The position numbers and the translations under genes were made by a program. Under the pieces are notes generated by a model. The model was given only the letters and a program-made list of their open reading frames with translations, had not been told where the DNA came from and made no database searches. Positions 1-5,967 of a stretch of 5,967 nt of DNA are shown one piece after another. The DNA is from Candidatus Heimdallarchaeota archaeon LC_3. GTDB lineage: Archaea; Asgardarchaeota; Heimdallarchaeia; Hodarchaeales; LC-3. Numbering within the stretch: position 1 is the stretch's first letter; the number at the start of each line of letters is the position of its first letter. The stretch is from NCBI GenBank assembly GCA_001940645.1, contig MDVS01000070.1, forward strand, positions 1 through 5,967, written 5' to 3'.

Positions 1-700
1 TTGACGTGTTCATGATGATGCTATTAAATTTACAGATTTTATAATTATACAAGAAATTAACTGCCCGGGATACGGTAGATGATTGTCTTTTAGTCCATTG
101 TAATGCTTGGAGTATTTCTAAATCTGTTGGAGAGAATATCCTATACGTACCATCAGACTTATATTCTAAAAAGTTTAAATCTGAAATCAACTTTAAGACT
201 TGGACTTCTCTATCTCGGAGGGGAATGTCTATTCTTCGAATGTTTTTGAAAAGACCGTGTAAAAATTGATCTAATCCTCTTGATGATTGATAATTTGTTA
301 TGTATCTATCAACATCAAACATATCAGGTGTTTCTTTGGGAACATTATTGAAATCTTTAATTCGATCAATAAATACTGAAAATGATCTAGGATAATTAAG
401 AGCACCGTTCCGATAATAAATCACAACAAATTGGTACTTATTGATATGTTCGAGGGCTTTTGGTCCAGAAAATACCTTTTCATATTCAGAAAATTTCTGA
501 TAGAATCCTTGACATAAATCAATTAGAAAATCTTTTTTCTTTTCAAAATAAGAATCTATTTCTTCATTAGTATATTTCTCAAAAAATTGACGACATTGAA
601 AATAACCATTTTTTATCTCCTCAACTATTTCCTCTTCTAGTTGAATTATCTGTGGAGCTAATTCTATTGCATTCATTTCTTTTTCGACCTTTTTATTCAT
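1..700 (-). CDS. Predicted winged helix-turn-helix DNA-binding protein, partial (3' end outside window)
   Basis: This leftward reading frame stays open from the ATG at 700-698 to the window edge, giving 233 codons with no stop, so the C terminus is missing. The start is the first ATG after an in-frame stop (TAA at 712-710). A purine run, AAGGAAG, abuts it, which is close for a Shine-Dalgarno site; Met9 (676-674) has AGGT ten bases upstream and is an alternative start. There is no signal peptide or membrane helix. Residues 10-90 are charged and helical. Residues 162-222 look like a winged helix-turn-helix: helix REVQVLKLISDL, a hairpin around KSDGTYRIF, helix SPTDLEILQALQW, then a recognition-like helix SSTVSRAVNFLYNYKI, followed by a beta-like stretch. 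The SxTVSRxVNxL pattern is typical of transcription regulators. I do not recognise the N-terminal part. It is divergent from the rightward genes and may regulate them, itself, or neither; that is inference from position. The existence of the gene is secure, the DNA-binding call moderately so. Confidence 0.8.
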   Translation of the reverse strand, partial: MNKKVEKEMNAIELAPQIIQLEEEIVEEIKNGYFQCRQFFEKYTNEEIDSYFEKKKDFLIDLCQGFYQKFSEYEKVFSGPKALEHINKYQFVVIYYRNGALNYPRSFSVFIDRIKDFNNVPKETPDMFDVDRYITNYQSSRGLDQFLHGLFKNIRRIDIPLRDREVQVLKLISDLNFLEYKSDGTYRIFSPTDLEILQALQWTKRQSSTVSRAVNFLYNYKICKFNSIIMNTS

Positions 701-712
701 CTTCCTTGTTTA

Positions 713-724
713 ACCAATTTTGGT
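713..724. promoter_or_regulatory. Palindrome ACCAATTTTGGT, possible operator
   Basis: ACCAA-TT-TTGGT is a perfect five-base inverted repeat with a two-base centre, 13 to 24 bases upstream of the leftward start. An imperfect longer symmetry surrounds it (TTTAACCA at 709-716 on the plus strand against TGGTAAA at 727-733, one base bulged). It lies downstream of the proposed TATA box, where a bound repressor would block transcription. Autoregulation by the HTH protein is a guess; a symmetry this short can arise by chance. Confidence 0.25.
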
Positions 725-753
725 GTGGTAAATGGTCAACTATTTGCCCTACC

Positions 754-765
754 TTTTTAATAAAT
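754..765 (-). promoter_or_regulatory. Candidate archaeal TATA box for the leftward HTH gene
   Basis: Read leftward, the block is ATTTATTAAAAA, about 60 bases upstream of the ATG at 700. A start of transcription about 25 bases downstream would leave a leader of roughly 33 bases. It rests on base composition and spacing alone in an AT-rich region, so it is weak. Confidence 0.3.
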
Positions 766-844
766 CGTCGTACAAAATTAACTACAACTCTGGTATAAAT
801 TGTTTTATTATTAGTAAAATAGTAAAAATGAATAAAATAACCAG

Positions 845-852
845 ATTATACT
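845..852 (+). promoter_or_regulatory. Candidate TATA box for the 126-residue gene
   Basis: ATTATACT is centred about 33 bases upstream of the ATG at 881, close to the distance expected for a nearly leaderless archaeal transcript. No Shine-Dalgarno match precedes the ATG, which agrees with a short or absent leader. The evidence is composition and spacing only. Confidence 0.35.
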
Positions 853-880
853 CTGTACAAATTTTACATATACTATTGGA

Positions 881-1261
881 ATGAACAGAATGTATAAACA
901 CCTAGCTTGTTCAGAAATTGAATCAATTCCTCAAAATCGTAAAATTGAAAAACAAGATCAAAGATCGGAACAACAAATAAATCCTCTATTTGAGATTTTA
1001 GAGAAATTCTATCAAGACGTGGAAAGAAATTTCGATAGGAGGGGACCAAGTCTCTTTTCTAAGATTTTATTGGGCTATCAAACACAACAGGAGTTAGTTG
1101 ACCTCTCCTATTCCTTATTCAGGAGAGAATATACCTCCTTGCTTCTTACTTATGAAGATATTAAGTTATTAACTAAGATCTTTTCAGATAAATATAAGAT
1201 TTCTCAATCACAATTAAAAAAATCTTATCTTATTTCTATGGGGGTTGAAAATATCACTTAA
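881..1261 (+). CDS. Hypothetical cytosolic protein, 126 residues, unrecognised
   Basis: The frame runs from ATG 881 to TAA 1259-1261. ATG 881 is the first start after an in-frame stop at 833-835; Met4 (890) is an alternative. Neither has a clear Shine-Dalgarno site, so a short-leader mRNA is likely. The protein has no signal peptide or membrane helix. Residues 11-33 are polar and probably disordered (rich in Gln, Lys, Glu). Residues 34-117 look all-helical, starting with an amphipathic helix, NPLFEILEKFYQDVERNF. I see no catalytic motif and do not recognise a family. A spaced FYQ...GP...YQ pattern (residues 43-67) also occurs in the divergent HTH protein (its residues 66-90), which could be chance. 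It sits 85 bases ahead of the large secreted protein in the same direction and may be co-transcribed or accessory. The gene is probably real by size and placement; its function is unknown. Confidence 0.65.
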   Translation: MNRMYKHLACSEIESIPQNRKIEKQDQRSEQQINPLFEILEKFYQDVERNFDRRGPSLFSKILLGYQTQQELVDLSYSLFRREYTSLLLTYEDIKLLTKIFSDKYKISQSQLKKSYLISMGVENIT

Positions 1262-1270
1262 TTGAAGGTT

Positions 1271-1286
1271 GGGTTGTTATTAACCC
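1271..1286 (+). other. Small hairpin after the 126-residue gene, possible transcript end
   Basis: GGGTT and AACCC pair perfectly across a six-base loop, starting nine bases after the stop codon, followed by the pyrimidine-rich stretch CTCTTCACTTTCATTT. It could mark a 3' end or a processing site. Archaeal termination relies mainly on U-runs, and the U-run here is interrupted, so I do not call it a terminator outright. Confidence 0.25.
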
Positions 1287-1304
1287 TCTTCACTTTCATT
1301 TAGC

Positions 1305-1318
1305 TATTAAAAAATAAT
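1305..1318 (+). promoter_or_regulatory. Candidate TATA box for the large secreted protein
   Basis: TATTAAAAAATAAT is centred about 36 bases upstream of the ATG at 1347, which would start transcription some 10 bases before the gene. A transcript starting that late would cut into the Shine-Dalgarno-like GAGGT at 1333-1337, so either the start is slightly earlier or one of the two signals is not used. Confidence 0.4.
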
Positions 1319-1332
1319 CGAATAATATGGAT

Positions 1333-1337
1333 GAGGT
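1333..1337 (+). promoter_or_regulatory. Shine-Dalgarno-like GAGGT fixing the 1347 start
   Basis: GAGGT lies nine bases before ATG 1347 and matches the anti-Shine-Dalgarno complement. With the in-frame TAA at 1338-1340, it makes 1347 the only sensible start, and that start puts a good signal peptide at the N terminus. Confidence 0.5.
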
Positions 1338-1346
1338 TAAATAAAC

Positions 1347-4300
1347 ATGCTTACAATAACAAAAAGTGTTGCACTATTGATAATCTTTGCAGTAGCTGGT
1401 TCTCCAGTTCCTACTATTACCGCTAATAGTTCTTACTATGATCAAATATTTTCTTCATTAGATGACGAATCTTTCGAGGATGCTGACAATAATTTCTTTG
1501 ATGAATCGTTAAACACGATTAATCGAACTTCCGCAGGATTATCTCTGTATCCTTCTGGTAGTCCGTATAGTAACAGAGTTTTGAAAAATAATTATTATTT
1601 AGAAACTACTCTTACAGCCAGTCGCGCTATTGGTTTTATTGAAGTCTTTTTTCAACTCGCCAGTTCCCGAAATGCAATTTTCAATATAAAAATCATTCAG
1701 GGCTCAACTGTAATCATGGATTCTTCAATTGTTGTTGCTATGACGGGTTGGAAAACCATAGCTATTCCTGGACGTAATTTATTGGGAGAGTTTTCGGTCA
1801 GAATTACAGGAGTTGATACTGTTGATGGTGATGGAGTTAAAACATACCAGAATTCGGCTTTTAGTGGTATAAGTGGATCCATTAGTTCCAGTTCAACTTA
1901 TTATTATTACTATTCGTATCAATACCAACAAGTTCATTATTATTATGTAACAGTGTGTACTGAAGATCCTGGTGACCCAACTGGACCTTCTCCTTTTGAG
2001 ACAAGATTCAAAATATCTGCTGCCGGCACCAGTTGTGTCAATGTCAGGAAATCGTACTATACTACAGAAACTGGATGGAAATGGGGAACTACTACGATCC
2101 CAGAAGTTCCAGGTATTAAACTACAATATATAGAACGCAACGGTTATGATTACAATTTGATCTATGAATCATCGGATCTTTATCGAATCGAGAAGATTAC
2201 GTATCTCCATGATACAGCTTCAACAGAATTGAAGGGGTATGTTTCTTATCCTTATTTAATGGCTTATAATCCTCATATTAATGGTGGACCTAATTATGAT
2301 CTTCCTGTTGATTTCAGAGTGTTTCTTTCAATACTAATGCATCAGGAAAAAGGATTTCAGTTATCTTTTGATCAAGATACTTATTATGATGCCTTACTAA
2401 AAATAGCTAAAGATCCTACAAGCGGTACAGCGTCAGATTGGTCTTTGGTGACAACTGGATCAACAGAAATACTTGGGCCATTATTACAAGATCCCTATAG
2501 CTATATTTTTACTAAAAAAACTGTTGAAGATAAGCCAGAATTAGTATTAACGAAGAAACACTTGATCTGGTCAGGAGAGGTATGTTTATCATATCATACT
2601 GAGTATAACAAAGATTACGGTATATATTATGATGTCTGCGACTCTTATGAATATCAGGAAGAGAACGAGTATACTGATATTGCGCGAGTAAGCAGTTCAA
2701 GTATTTACAGTTCATCACCTGATGATTTGATACTATTAGCGCTGGATCCCGAGGATGAACGACCTGAAACACCGTATTTCTGGGACTGGTTAATTAAAAA
2801 ATATGAAGAAAAGGGATTTTCTTTTGATCAATCAACAAAGGATATATTAGCACAAAGTCATCTATTGTCACCAATAACAGATACAAATGTTAGTTTAGTG
2901 CTTGATCCTCATGCTCCAAAAGGAACTAGTCCGTATCTTGTAGAAGTTACTGTTAGGGATGAGCACGGAAATCAATTGTTAGGGACTCTTCCTGTAACAA
3001 TAAGCAATAGCACTCATATTCTAGATACTGGGTTTGTATCCAATGGATATACTAATTTTACTTTAGACAACTATCAGGAAAGTATAACTGCAATAGTTTC
3101 ACCTAACGAATTTTTCTTGGGTTCTCAAGGGACTGGAGTTGTTCAATACAACCTTGAAGAAATTTTTATGACACAAGGTCTTAGTGGCACCGATCCGATT
3201 TCTAATACAAAACAAAGTATCTTTAGAGATTATATTAGAAAATCGGGAGCTTTTAACTATAATCCGACTACTGAAATATATACGATGATAGACGATTTAA
3301 GTCATAAATGGGTAGATAATCCTTGGCCATATCCAGCAGTCACAAGAGGATACGAATTGTTATCAGAAGTTCAATTCTCAGAAGAGGAAGTGAGTTCGGG
3401 CTATTTTGAAGACGCATTAATAACAGTAAAAAGATATTATGGGGTTAATTTCCCTGTAGAGCAACGAACAGAAGAACATGTGTTAACCAAGGATGAATTC
3501 TTAACCATGTGGCTTAGCATGAAATTAAGGCCATGGTCAATTGGTGGAAATCCTCCAAAACCACAAGAATTAACTAATGTAGTTGATTTAGGAACAAATA
3601 TTCATGATATGTTAATGTTGGAACAATTATGGATTCAAGAAAATCCAACACTTACTGATAAAGAGTTCACTAAAATTGATGCTTTAACAACACTTGCAAC
3701 GAAGACTCAATTTCCAGAACCACAAGGTCTTGAGACTACTCTTGAAATGTTTTATTTAATATTAATTACGCCACTTTTATCATTGTTAGCTATAAAAGAA
3801 TTACTAAAACCAACAAATATAGTTGAAACTATCATTACTAGATGGAATACTGTGCTAGGAAGAGCATTAGATATTGCAGAGGAAATAATAAAAGCTATAG
3901 TTATAAAAATGATAGCAGATGTCAATAGTTTAGTTAAGGATGCTGTTTCTCCGTTTTATAATCCCGATCCAAATATTGATCCATATGAACTTGGATTTTT
4001 ACTGGTTGATGCACTGGTGGTTACATTGAGCGTGGTTAACAAATCTATGACAGGTTTGAGTTCTTTGTCTGGTCTCCTAATGATCAGCTTACTTCTCTCC
4101 TCGTTATTATTAATTCTTGCCAATACCTTCGAAAATATCCTCCGTGATAGGACTGCTAGTATAAAAGTTAAAGTTGAAGGTAAATATGGTTTGCCTGTTT
4201 TTTCGAGTCCAGGGTACACTGTTAAAGGTATGCCATGGAAACCACGAGAATCATTCAAACTTGTACCTCTTTCCATAACTTTGATGTCCTATATGAATCT

Positions 4301-4793
4301 TGTGGCATATATCTTGAGTTTTCCTACAAAAATACTATCTAGATCACTTAATCTTGCTAAGATCTTTCTTTTCGGAAGCATGGATAAAACATTAAAAGAT
4401 TGGGAGGTTGGTGATATAGGTGAAATCATTTCTCTTCTATATTTAACTCAAGCTGCTGGTTTTAATTTTACTGACATAGCTTTGTATGATATTTATTTAT
4501 TTAGTAAAAAGTTCGGGAATAAAACACTTTATACGACTCCTGATTTTTTAATTAAAGGTTTAACGTTTTACGAAAGCAAAGCTACAGGAACGGGTGAATC
4601 TACTAATACGATGTTAAAACTCGCTTATACAGACCTTCAATATGCCCGAAACATGAAAAATCAAGAAGGTATGTCAAATAAATTTAACGATATTATTACA
4701 TTTGTTGCCGGTCTTAATGATTGGGGTGGTATTTCTGCTTTTGATACAAAAACAAAATTATTAGTAGTCCAATGGCTAAAAATTATTGGATAG
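1347..4793 (+). CDS. Secreted multidomain membrane protein with C-terminal PD-(D/E)XK nuclease-like domain; candidate polymorphic toxin
   Basis: This 1148-residue protein starts with a signal peptide (hydrophobic core VALLIIFAVAG, likely cut near residue 26). An acidic linker (38-54) leads into a beta-rich, Tyr/Ser-rich region. Residues about 80-160 resemble a ligand- or sugar-binding beta-sandwich (GWKTIAIPGRNLLGEFSVRI), followed by a Ser/Tyr run (176-200). The only four cysteines in the protein are C204, C230, C413 and C431, suggesting two disulfides outside the cell. Residues about 512-601 look Ig-like (LVEVTVRDEHGNQLLGTLPV). Sequons lie at N27, N59, N514, N554 and N570. Hydrophobic helices fall at about 799-816, 882-898, 903-925 and 972-993, with an amphipathic helix at 836-858. 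Residues 1013-1148 fit the PD-(D/E)XK nuclease plan: a helix with GE (E1026), then PD (D1066), ExK (E1076, K1078) and a following helix. Exported trunk plus terminal nuclease is the polymorphic toxin layout. Homology is unproven; a membrane protein of unrelated role remains possible. The gene itself is certain. Confidence 0.9.
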   Translation: MLTITKSVALLIIFAVAGSPVPTITANSSYYDQIFSSLDDESFEDADNNFFDESLNTINRTSAGLSLYPSGSPYSNRVLKNNYYLETTLTASRAIGFIEVFFQLASSRNAIFNIKIIQGSTVIMDSSIVVAMTGWKTIAIPGRNLLGEFSVRITGVDTVDGDGVKTYQNSAFSGISGSISSSSTYYYYYSYQYQQVHYYYVTVCTEDPGDPTGPSPFETRFKISAAGTSCVNVRKSYYTTETGWKWGTTTIPEVPGIKLQYIERNGYDYNLIYESSDLYRIEKITYLHDTASTELKGYVSYPYLMAYNPHINGGPNYDLPVDFRVFLSILMHQEKGFQLSFDQDTYYDALLKIAKDPTSGTASDWSLVTTGSTEILGPLLQDPYSYIFTKKTVEDKPELVLTKKHLIWSGEVCLSYHTEYNKDYGIYYDVCDSYEYQEENEYTDIARVSSSSIYSSSPDDLILLALDPEDERPETPYFWDWLIKKYEEKGFSFDQSTKDILAQSHLLSPITDTNVSLVLDPHAPKGTSPYLVEVTVRDEHGNQLLGTLPVTISNSTHILDTGFVSNGYTNFTLDNYQESITAIVSPNEFFLGSQGTGVVQYNLEEIFMTQGLSGTDPISNTKQSIFRDYIRKSGAFNYNPTTEIYTMIDDLSHKWVDNPWPYPAVTRGYELLSEVQFSEEEVSSGYFEDALITVKRYYGVNFPVEQRTEEHVLTKDEFLTMWLSMKLRPWSIGGNPPKPQELTNVVDLGTNIHDMLMLEQLWIQENPTLTDKEFTKIDALTTLATKTQFPEPQGLETTLEMFYLILITPLLSLLAIKELLKPTNIVETIITRWNTVLGRALDIAEEIIKAIVIKMIADVNSLVKDAVSPFYNPDPNIDPYELGFLLVDALVVTLSVVNKSMTGLSSLSGLLMISLLLSSLLLILANTFENILRDRTASIKVKVEGKYGLPVFSSPGYTVKGMPWKPRESFKLVPLSITLMSYMNLVAYILSFPTKILSRSLNLAKIFLFGSMDKTLKDWEVGDIGEIISLLYLTQAAGFNFTDIALYDIYLFSKKFGNKTLYTTPDFLIKGLTFYESKATGTGESTNTMLKLAYTDLQYARNMKNQEGMSNKFNDIITFVAGLNDWGGISAFDTKTKLLVVQWLKIIG
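4383..4793 (+). other. PD-(D/E)XK nuclease-like C-terminal domain of the large protein
   Basis: It covers residues 1013-1148. In order there are a helix with a conserved-type Glu (GDIGEIISLLYLTQAAGF, E1026), a strand region, the motif TPDFLI with D1066 (codon 4542-4544), a strand ending YESKA with E1076 and K1078 (codons 4572-4574 and 4578-4580), a helix around LKLAYTDLQYARNM, and a last strand KLLVVQWL. Nine residues separate the Asp from the Glu, within the normal range for the family. The call rests on motif order and spacing by eye; the fold is so divergent that a profile search is needed to confirm it. Confidence 0.55.
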
Positions 4794-4848
4794 TAACAAT
4801 GGTCACATGATTTGATTATGTATAATATGCTTTTATGTAAAAATGGCG

Positions 4849-4865
4849 TTATATTTAAAATAAAT
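4849..4865 (+). promoter_or_regulatory. Candidate TATA box for the 296-residue gene and its partner
   Basis: TTATATTTAAAATAAAT in the 127-base gap is the strongest TATA-like block in the window, centred about 64 bases before ATG 4921. It predicts a leader of roughly 40 bases and independent transcription of the last two genes, apart from any read-through from the large gene. No strong T-run terminator follows the large gene's stop. Confidence 0.4.
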
Positions 4866-4920
4866 AATTATATGAAAGAATAGAAATTTGAATGAATTGA
4901 TAATTTCAAAGTGGTAAAAA

Positions 4921-5811
4921 ATGTCTGAAAAGTCTAATACTGAAAATTACTTCAATGAAATAGCTTCTTGTTGCAATGTTTTGAGCACTAATTGGCCGTA
5001 TTCTAGTTCAGACATGTTTCCCGGTAACCTATCAAGTGTGATATCGAATACCCAAAAAAGAATCAAAGAATGGCCCTCGACTTATGAACAGCCATTTGTT
5101 CTTCCGTCATTTTTGAATCATTTGAATTACTTAGTTTATGAATGTGATTTTCATAATGCTCTTAATCCTTTCATTATTCAAAAATTGTGTTTAATTATGG
5201 ATTTCAATATATCTCCCTTTGATATTTTTCCTTTGGAGTTTTATATTGAATTTTTGAATATTCACATACGAAGTCACACTAGATTTGGAGGTGTTTTCAC
5301 TGAATTGAGTAATAATTTGCAAGAATTCATATCTAACTCCTCAATAAACTCAACTAAAGAATTAATTATCCCAGATATTATTGAGGAGGAAATAAAAAGA
5401 CTCTTATGCTATGATGATGGAATTTTCAATGATACCGTAAAGTTTAGTCCTAATTTTCCAATGGTTTTTTTAGATGAACTTGATCTAAACCCATATTTAA
5501 AATTAAATAATAAACAATCAATTCTTAAAAATCGTATTCATCTAATTGGTACTGGATCCGATTCTTATGCTGTTATGATTACCAGTCAGCCTATTCCCCA
5601 CGATTTGGCTCAACTAATGTATGATTATTATAGTAGAGTTTATTCCGTTATCCATGAAGAAATCTATGACATTGATTACGTACCTTACAATGGTATCTAT
5701 ACTCTTATTAGAGATTCCACTCTCATGAACTTTTATCGTTCAACAGGAAAATTCTTAGATGATTCTTTTATTGAAGAACAAAAAATATTACGAAAAAATA
5801 TGTTTAGGTAA
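4921..5811 (+). CDS. Hypothetical acidic cytosolic protein, 296 residues; possible immunity or partner protein
   Basis: The start is fixed by an in-frame TAA at 4915-4917, immediately upstream. The Shine-Dalgarno match is poor (GTGGT at 4911-4915). The protein has no signal peptide and no clear membrane helix. By hand count it has about 37 Asp/Glu against 23 Lys/Arg, so it is clearly acidic. Five cysteines (C17, C18, C75, C90, C163) fit a reducing cytosol. Residues 1-160 look mainly helical. Residues 204-250 read as strand-turn-strand-helix (IHLIGTGSDSYAVMITS, then a long helix from HDLAQ), a pattern loosely like longin or roadblock folds, but I cannot claim that family. I do not recognise the protein. 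Its place directly after a gene ending in a nuclease-like domain, its acidity and its cytosolic nature are what an immunity protein would show, but many unrelated proteins share these traits. It is five bases from the next gene, so the two are probably co-translated. Confidence 0.8.
   Translation: MSEKSNTENYFNEIASCCNVLSTNWPYSSSDMFPGNLSSVISNTQKRIKEWPSTYEQPFVLPSFLNHLNYLVYECDFHNALNPFIIQKLCLIMDFNISPFDIFPLEFYIEFLNIHIRSHTRFGGVFTELSNNLQEFISNSSINSTKELIIPDIIEEEIKRLLCYDDGIFNDTVKFSPNFPMVFLDELDLNPYLKLNNKQSILKNRIHLIGTGSDSYAVMITSQPIPHDLAQLMYDYYSRVYSVIHEEIYDIDYVPYNGIYTLIRDSTLMNFYRSTGKFLDDSFIEEQKILRKNMFR
5806..5809 (+). promoter_or_regulatory. Shine-Dalgarno-like AGGT overlapping the upstream stop codon
   Basis: AGGT ends inside the TAA (5809-5811) of the 296-residue gene and lies seven bases before ATG 5817. 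This suggests that translation of the last gene is coupled to that of its neighbour. Confidence 0.4.
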
Positions 5812-5816
5812 ATTTT

Positions 5817-5967
5817 ATGATTTTCTCTAATAAACCTTCACTCCAGCAATTTCCTAGATTCTCACGAATTTACAAACCATTTATAGTCATGTTTGTGATT
5901 TTTTCTATTGTTTCTTTTTTTATTTACCTAAACTATTACATTGAGAGTCCTTTTCAATGGAATAATG
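5817..5967 (+). CDS. Membrane protein with N-terminal transmembrane helix, partial (3' end outside window)
   Basis: Fifty codons are open from ATG 5817 to the window edge with no stop. An in-frame TAG at 5805-5807 makes this ATG the first possible start. A basic N terminus (K6, R14, R17, K20) is followed by one hydrophobic helix at about residues 21-40 (FIVMFVIFSIVSFFIYL), then the aromatic and polar YIESPFQW. The charge pattern predicts the N terminus inside and the remainder outside: a signal anchor, or the first helix of a larger membrane protein. The five-base gap and the overlapping AGGT indicate an operon with the 296-residue gene. The family cannot be judged from 50 residues. It could be the membrane half of a two-part system with its upstream neighbour or an unrelated protein. 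Confidence 0.7.
   Translation, partial: MIFSNKPSLQQFPRFSRIYKPFIVMFVIFSIVSFFIYLNYYIESPFQWNN

Noticed and set aside
828..884. Eighteen-codon reading frame (ATG 828 to TGA 882-884) overlapping the ATG of the 126-residue gene by ATGA, as a possible leader peptide
   Set aside because: It has no Shine-Dalgarno site, and its ATG lies upstream of the likely TATA box at 845-852, so it would not be in the transcript. Overlaps this short are common by chance.
1697..1882. Antisense 61-codon frame inside the large gene
   Set aside because: It lies wholly within a certain, signal-peptide-bearing gene, with no start signals of its own and unconvincing composition.
1887..1946. TAT/TTA-rich run as a DNA tandem repeat or slippage tract
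   Set aside because: It is short and irregular and explained by the Tyr-rich protein stretch. There is no regular unit.
2512..2772. Antisense 86-codon frame inside the large gene
   Set aside because: It lies opposite the conserved-looking ectodomain coding and has no promoter or ribosome site; a chance open frame.
3956..4276. Antisense 106-codon frame inside the large gene
   Set aside because: It lies opposite the hydrophobic helices and mirrors their codon bias; it does not look like a real protein.
4766..4792. CCAAT...ATTGG inverted repeat at the end of the large gene as a terminator
   Set aside because: The stem is only five pairs with a long loop inside coding sequence, and no U-run follows the stop codon.
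1..5967. tRNA or rRNA genes, CRISPR array, insertion sequence ends
   Set aside because: None seen: no regularly spaced repeats, no cloverleaf in the gaps, no transposase-like protein and no terminal inverted repeats around any gene.

Overview
The window is AT-rich (roughly one third G+C by eye). It looks archaeal: TATA-like AT blocks sit at archaeal distances upstream of the starts, leaders are short, Shine-Dalgarno (SD) matches are weak or absent, and a long secreted protein carries N-glycosylation sequons and membrane segments. An Asgard (Heimdallarchaeia-like) source is possible from base composition and general style, but nothing here proves it, because there is no rRNA, ribosomal or eukaryotic-signature gene in the window.

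Layout. A leftward gene (1-700, cut by the window edge) encodes a cytosolic protein with a likely winged helix-turn-helix at its C-terminal end. A 180-base divergent intergenic region (701-880) separates it from four rightward genes. These are an unrecognised 126-residue protein (881-1261); a 1148-residue secreted and membrane protein (1347-4793); an acidic, unrecognised 296-residue cytosolic protein (4921-5811); and, 5 bases later, a gene for a protein with an N-terminal membrane helix that runs off the right edge (5817-5967). The gaps are short and no RNA gene, insertion sequence or CRISPR array was seen.

The most interesting gene is the 1148-residue one. It has a signal peptide, a long beta-rich, Tyr/Ser-rich ectodomain containing all four of its cysteines, an Ig-like domain, a cluster of hydrophobic helices at about residues 799-993, and a C-terminal segment that fits the PD-(D/E)XK nuclease pattern (E1026, P1065-D1066, E1076-x-K1078). 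An adhesin-like exported trunk ending in a nuclease is the layout of polymorphic, contact-delivered toxins. On that reading, the acidic 296-residue protein or the coupled membrane protein would be candidates for immunity or partner proteins, and the divergent helix-turn-helix protein a possible regulator. All of this is inference from one window. The nuclease motif is visible; toxicity, immunity and regulation are hypotheses.
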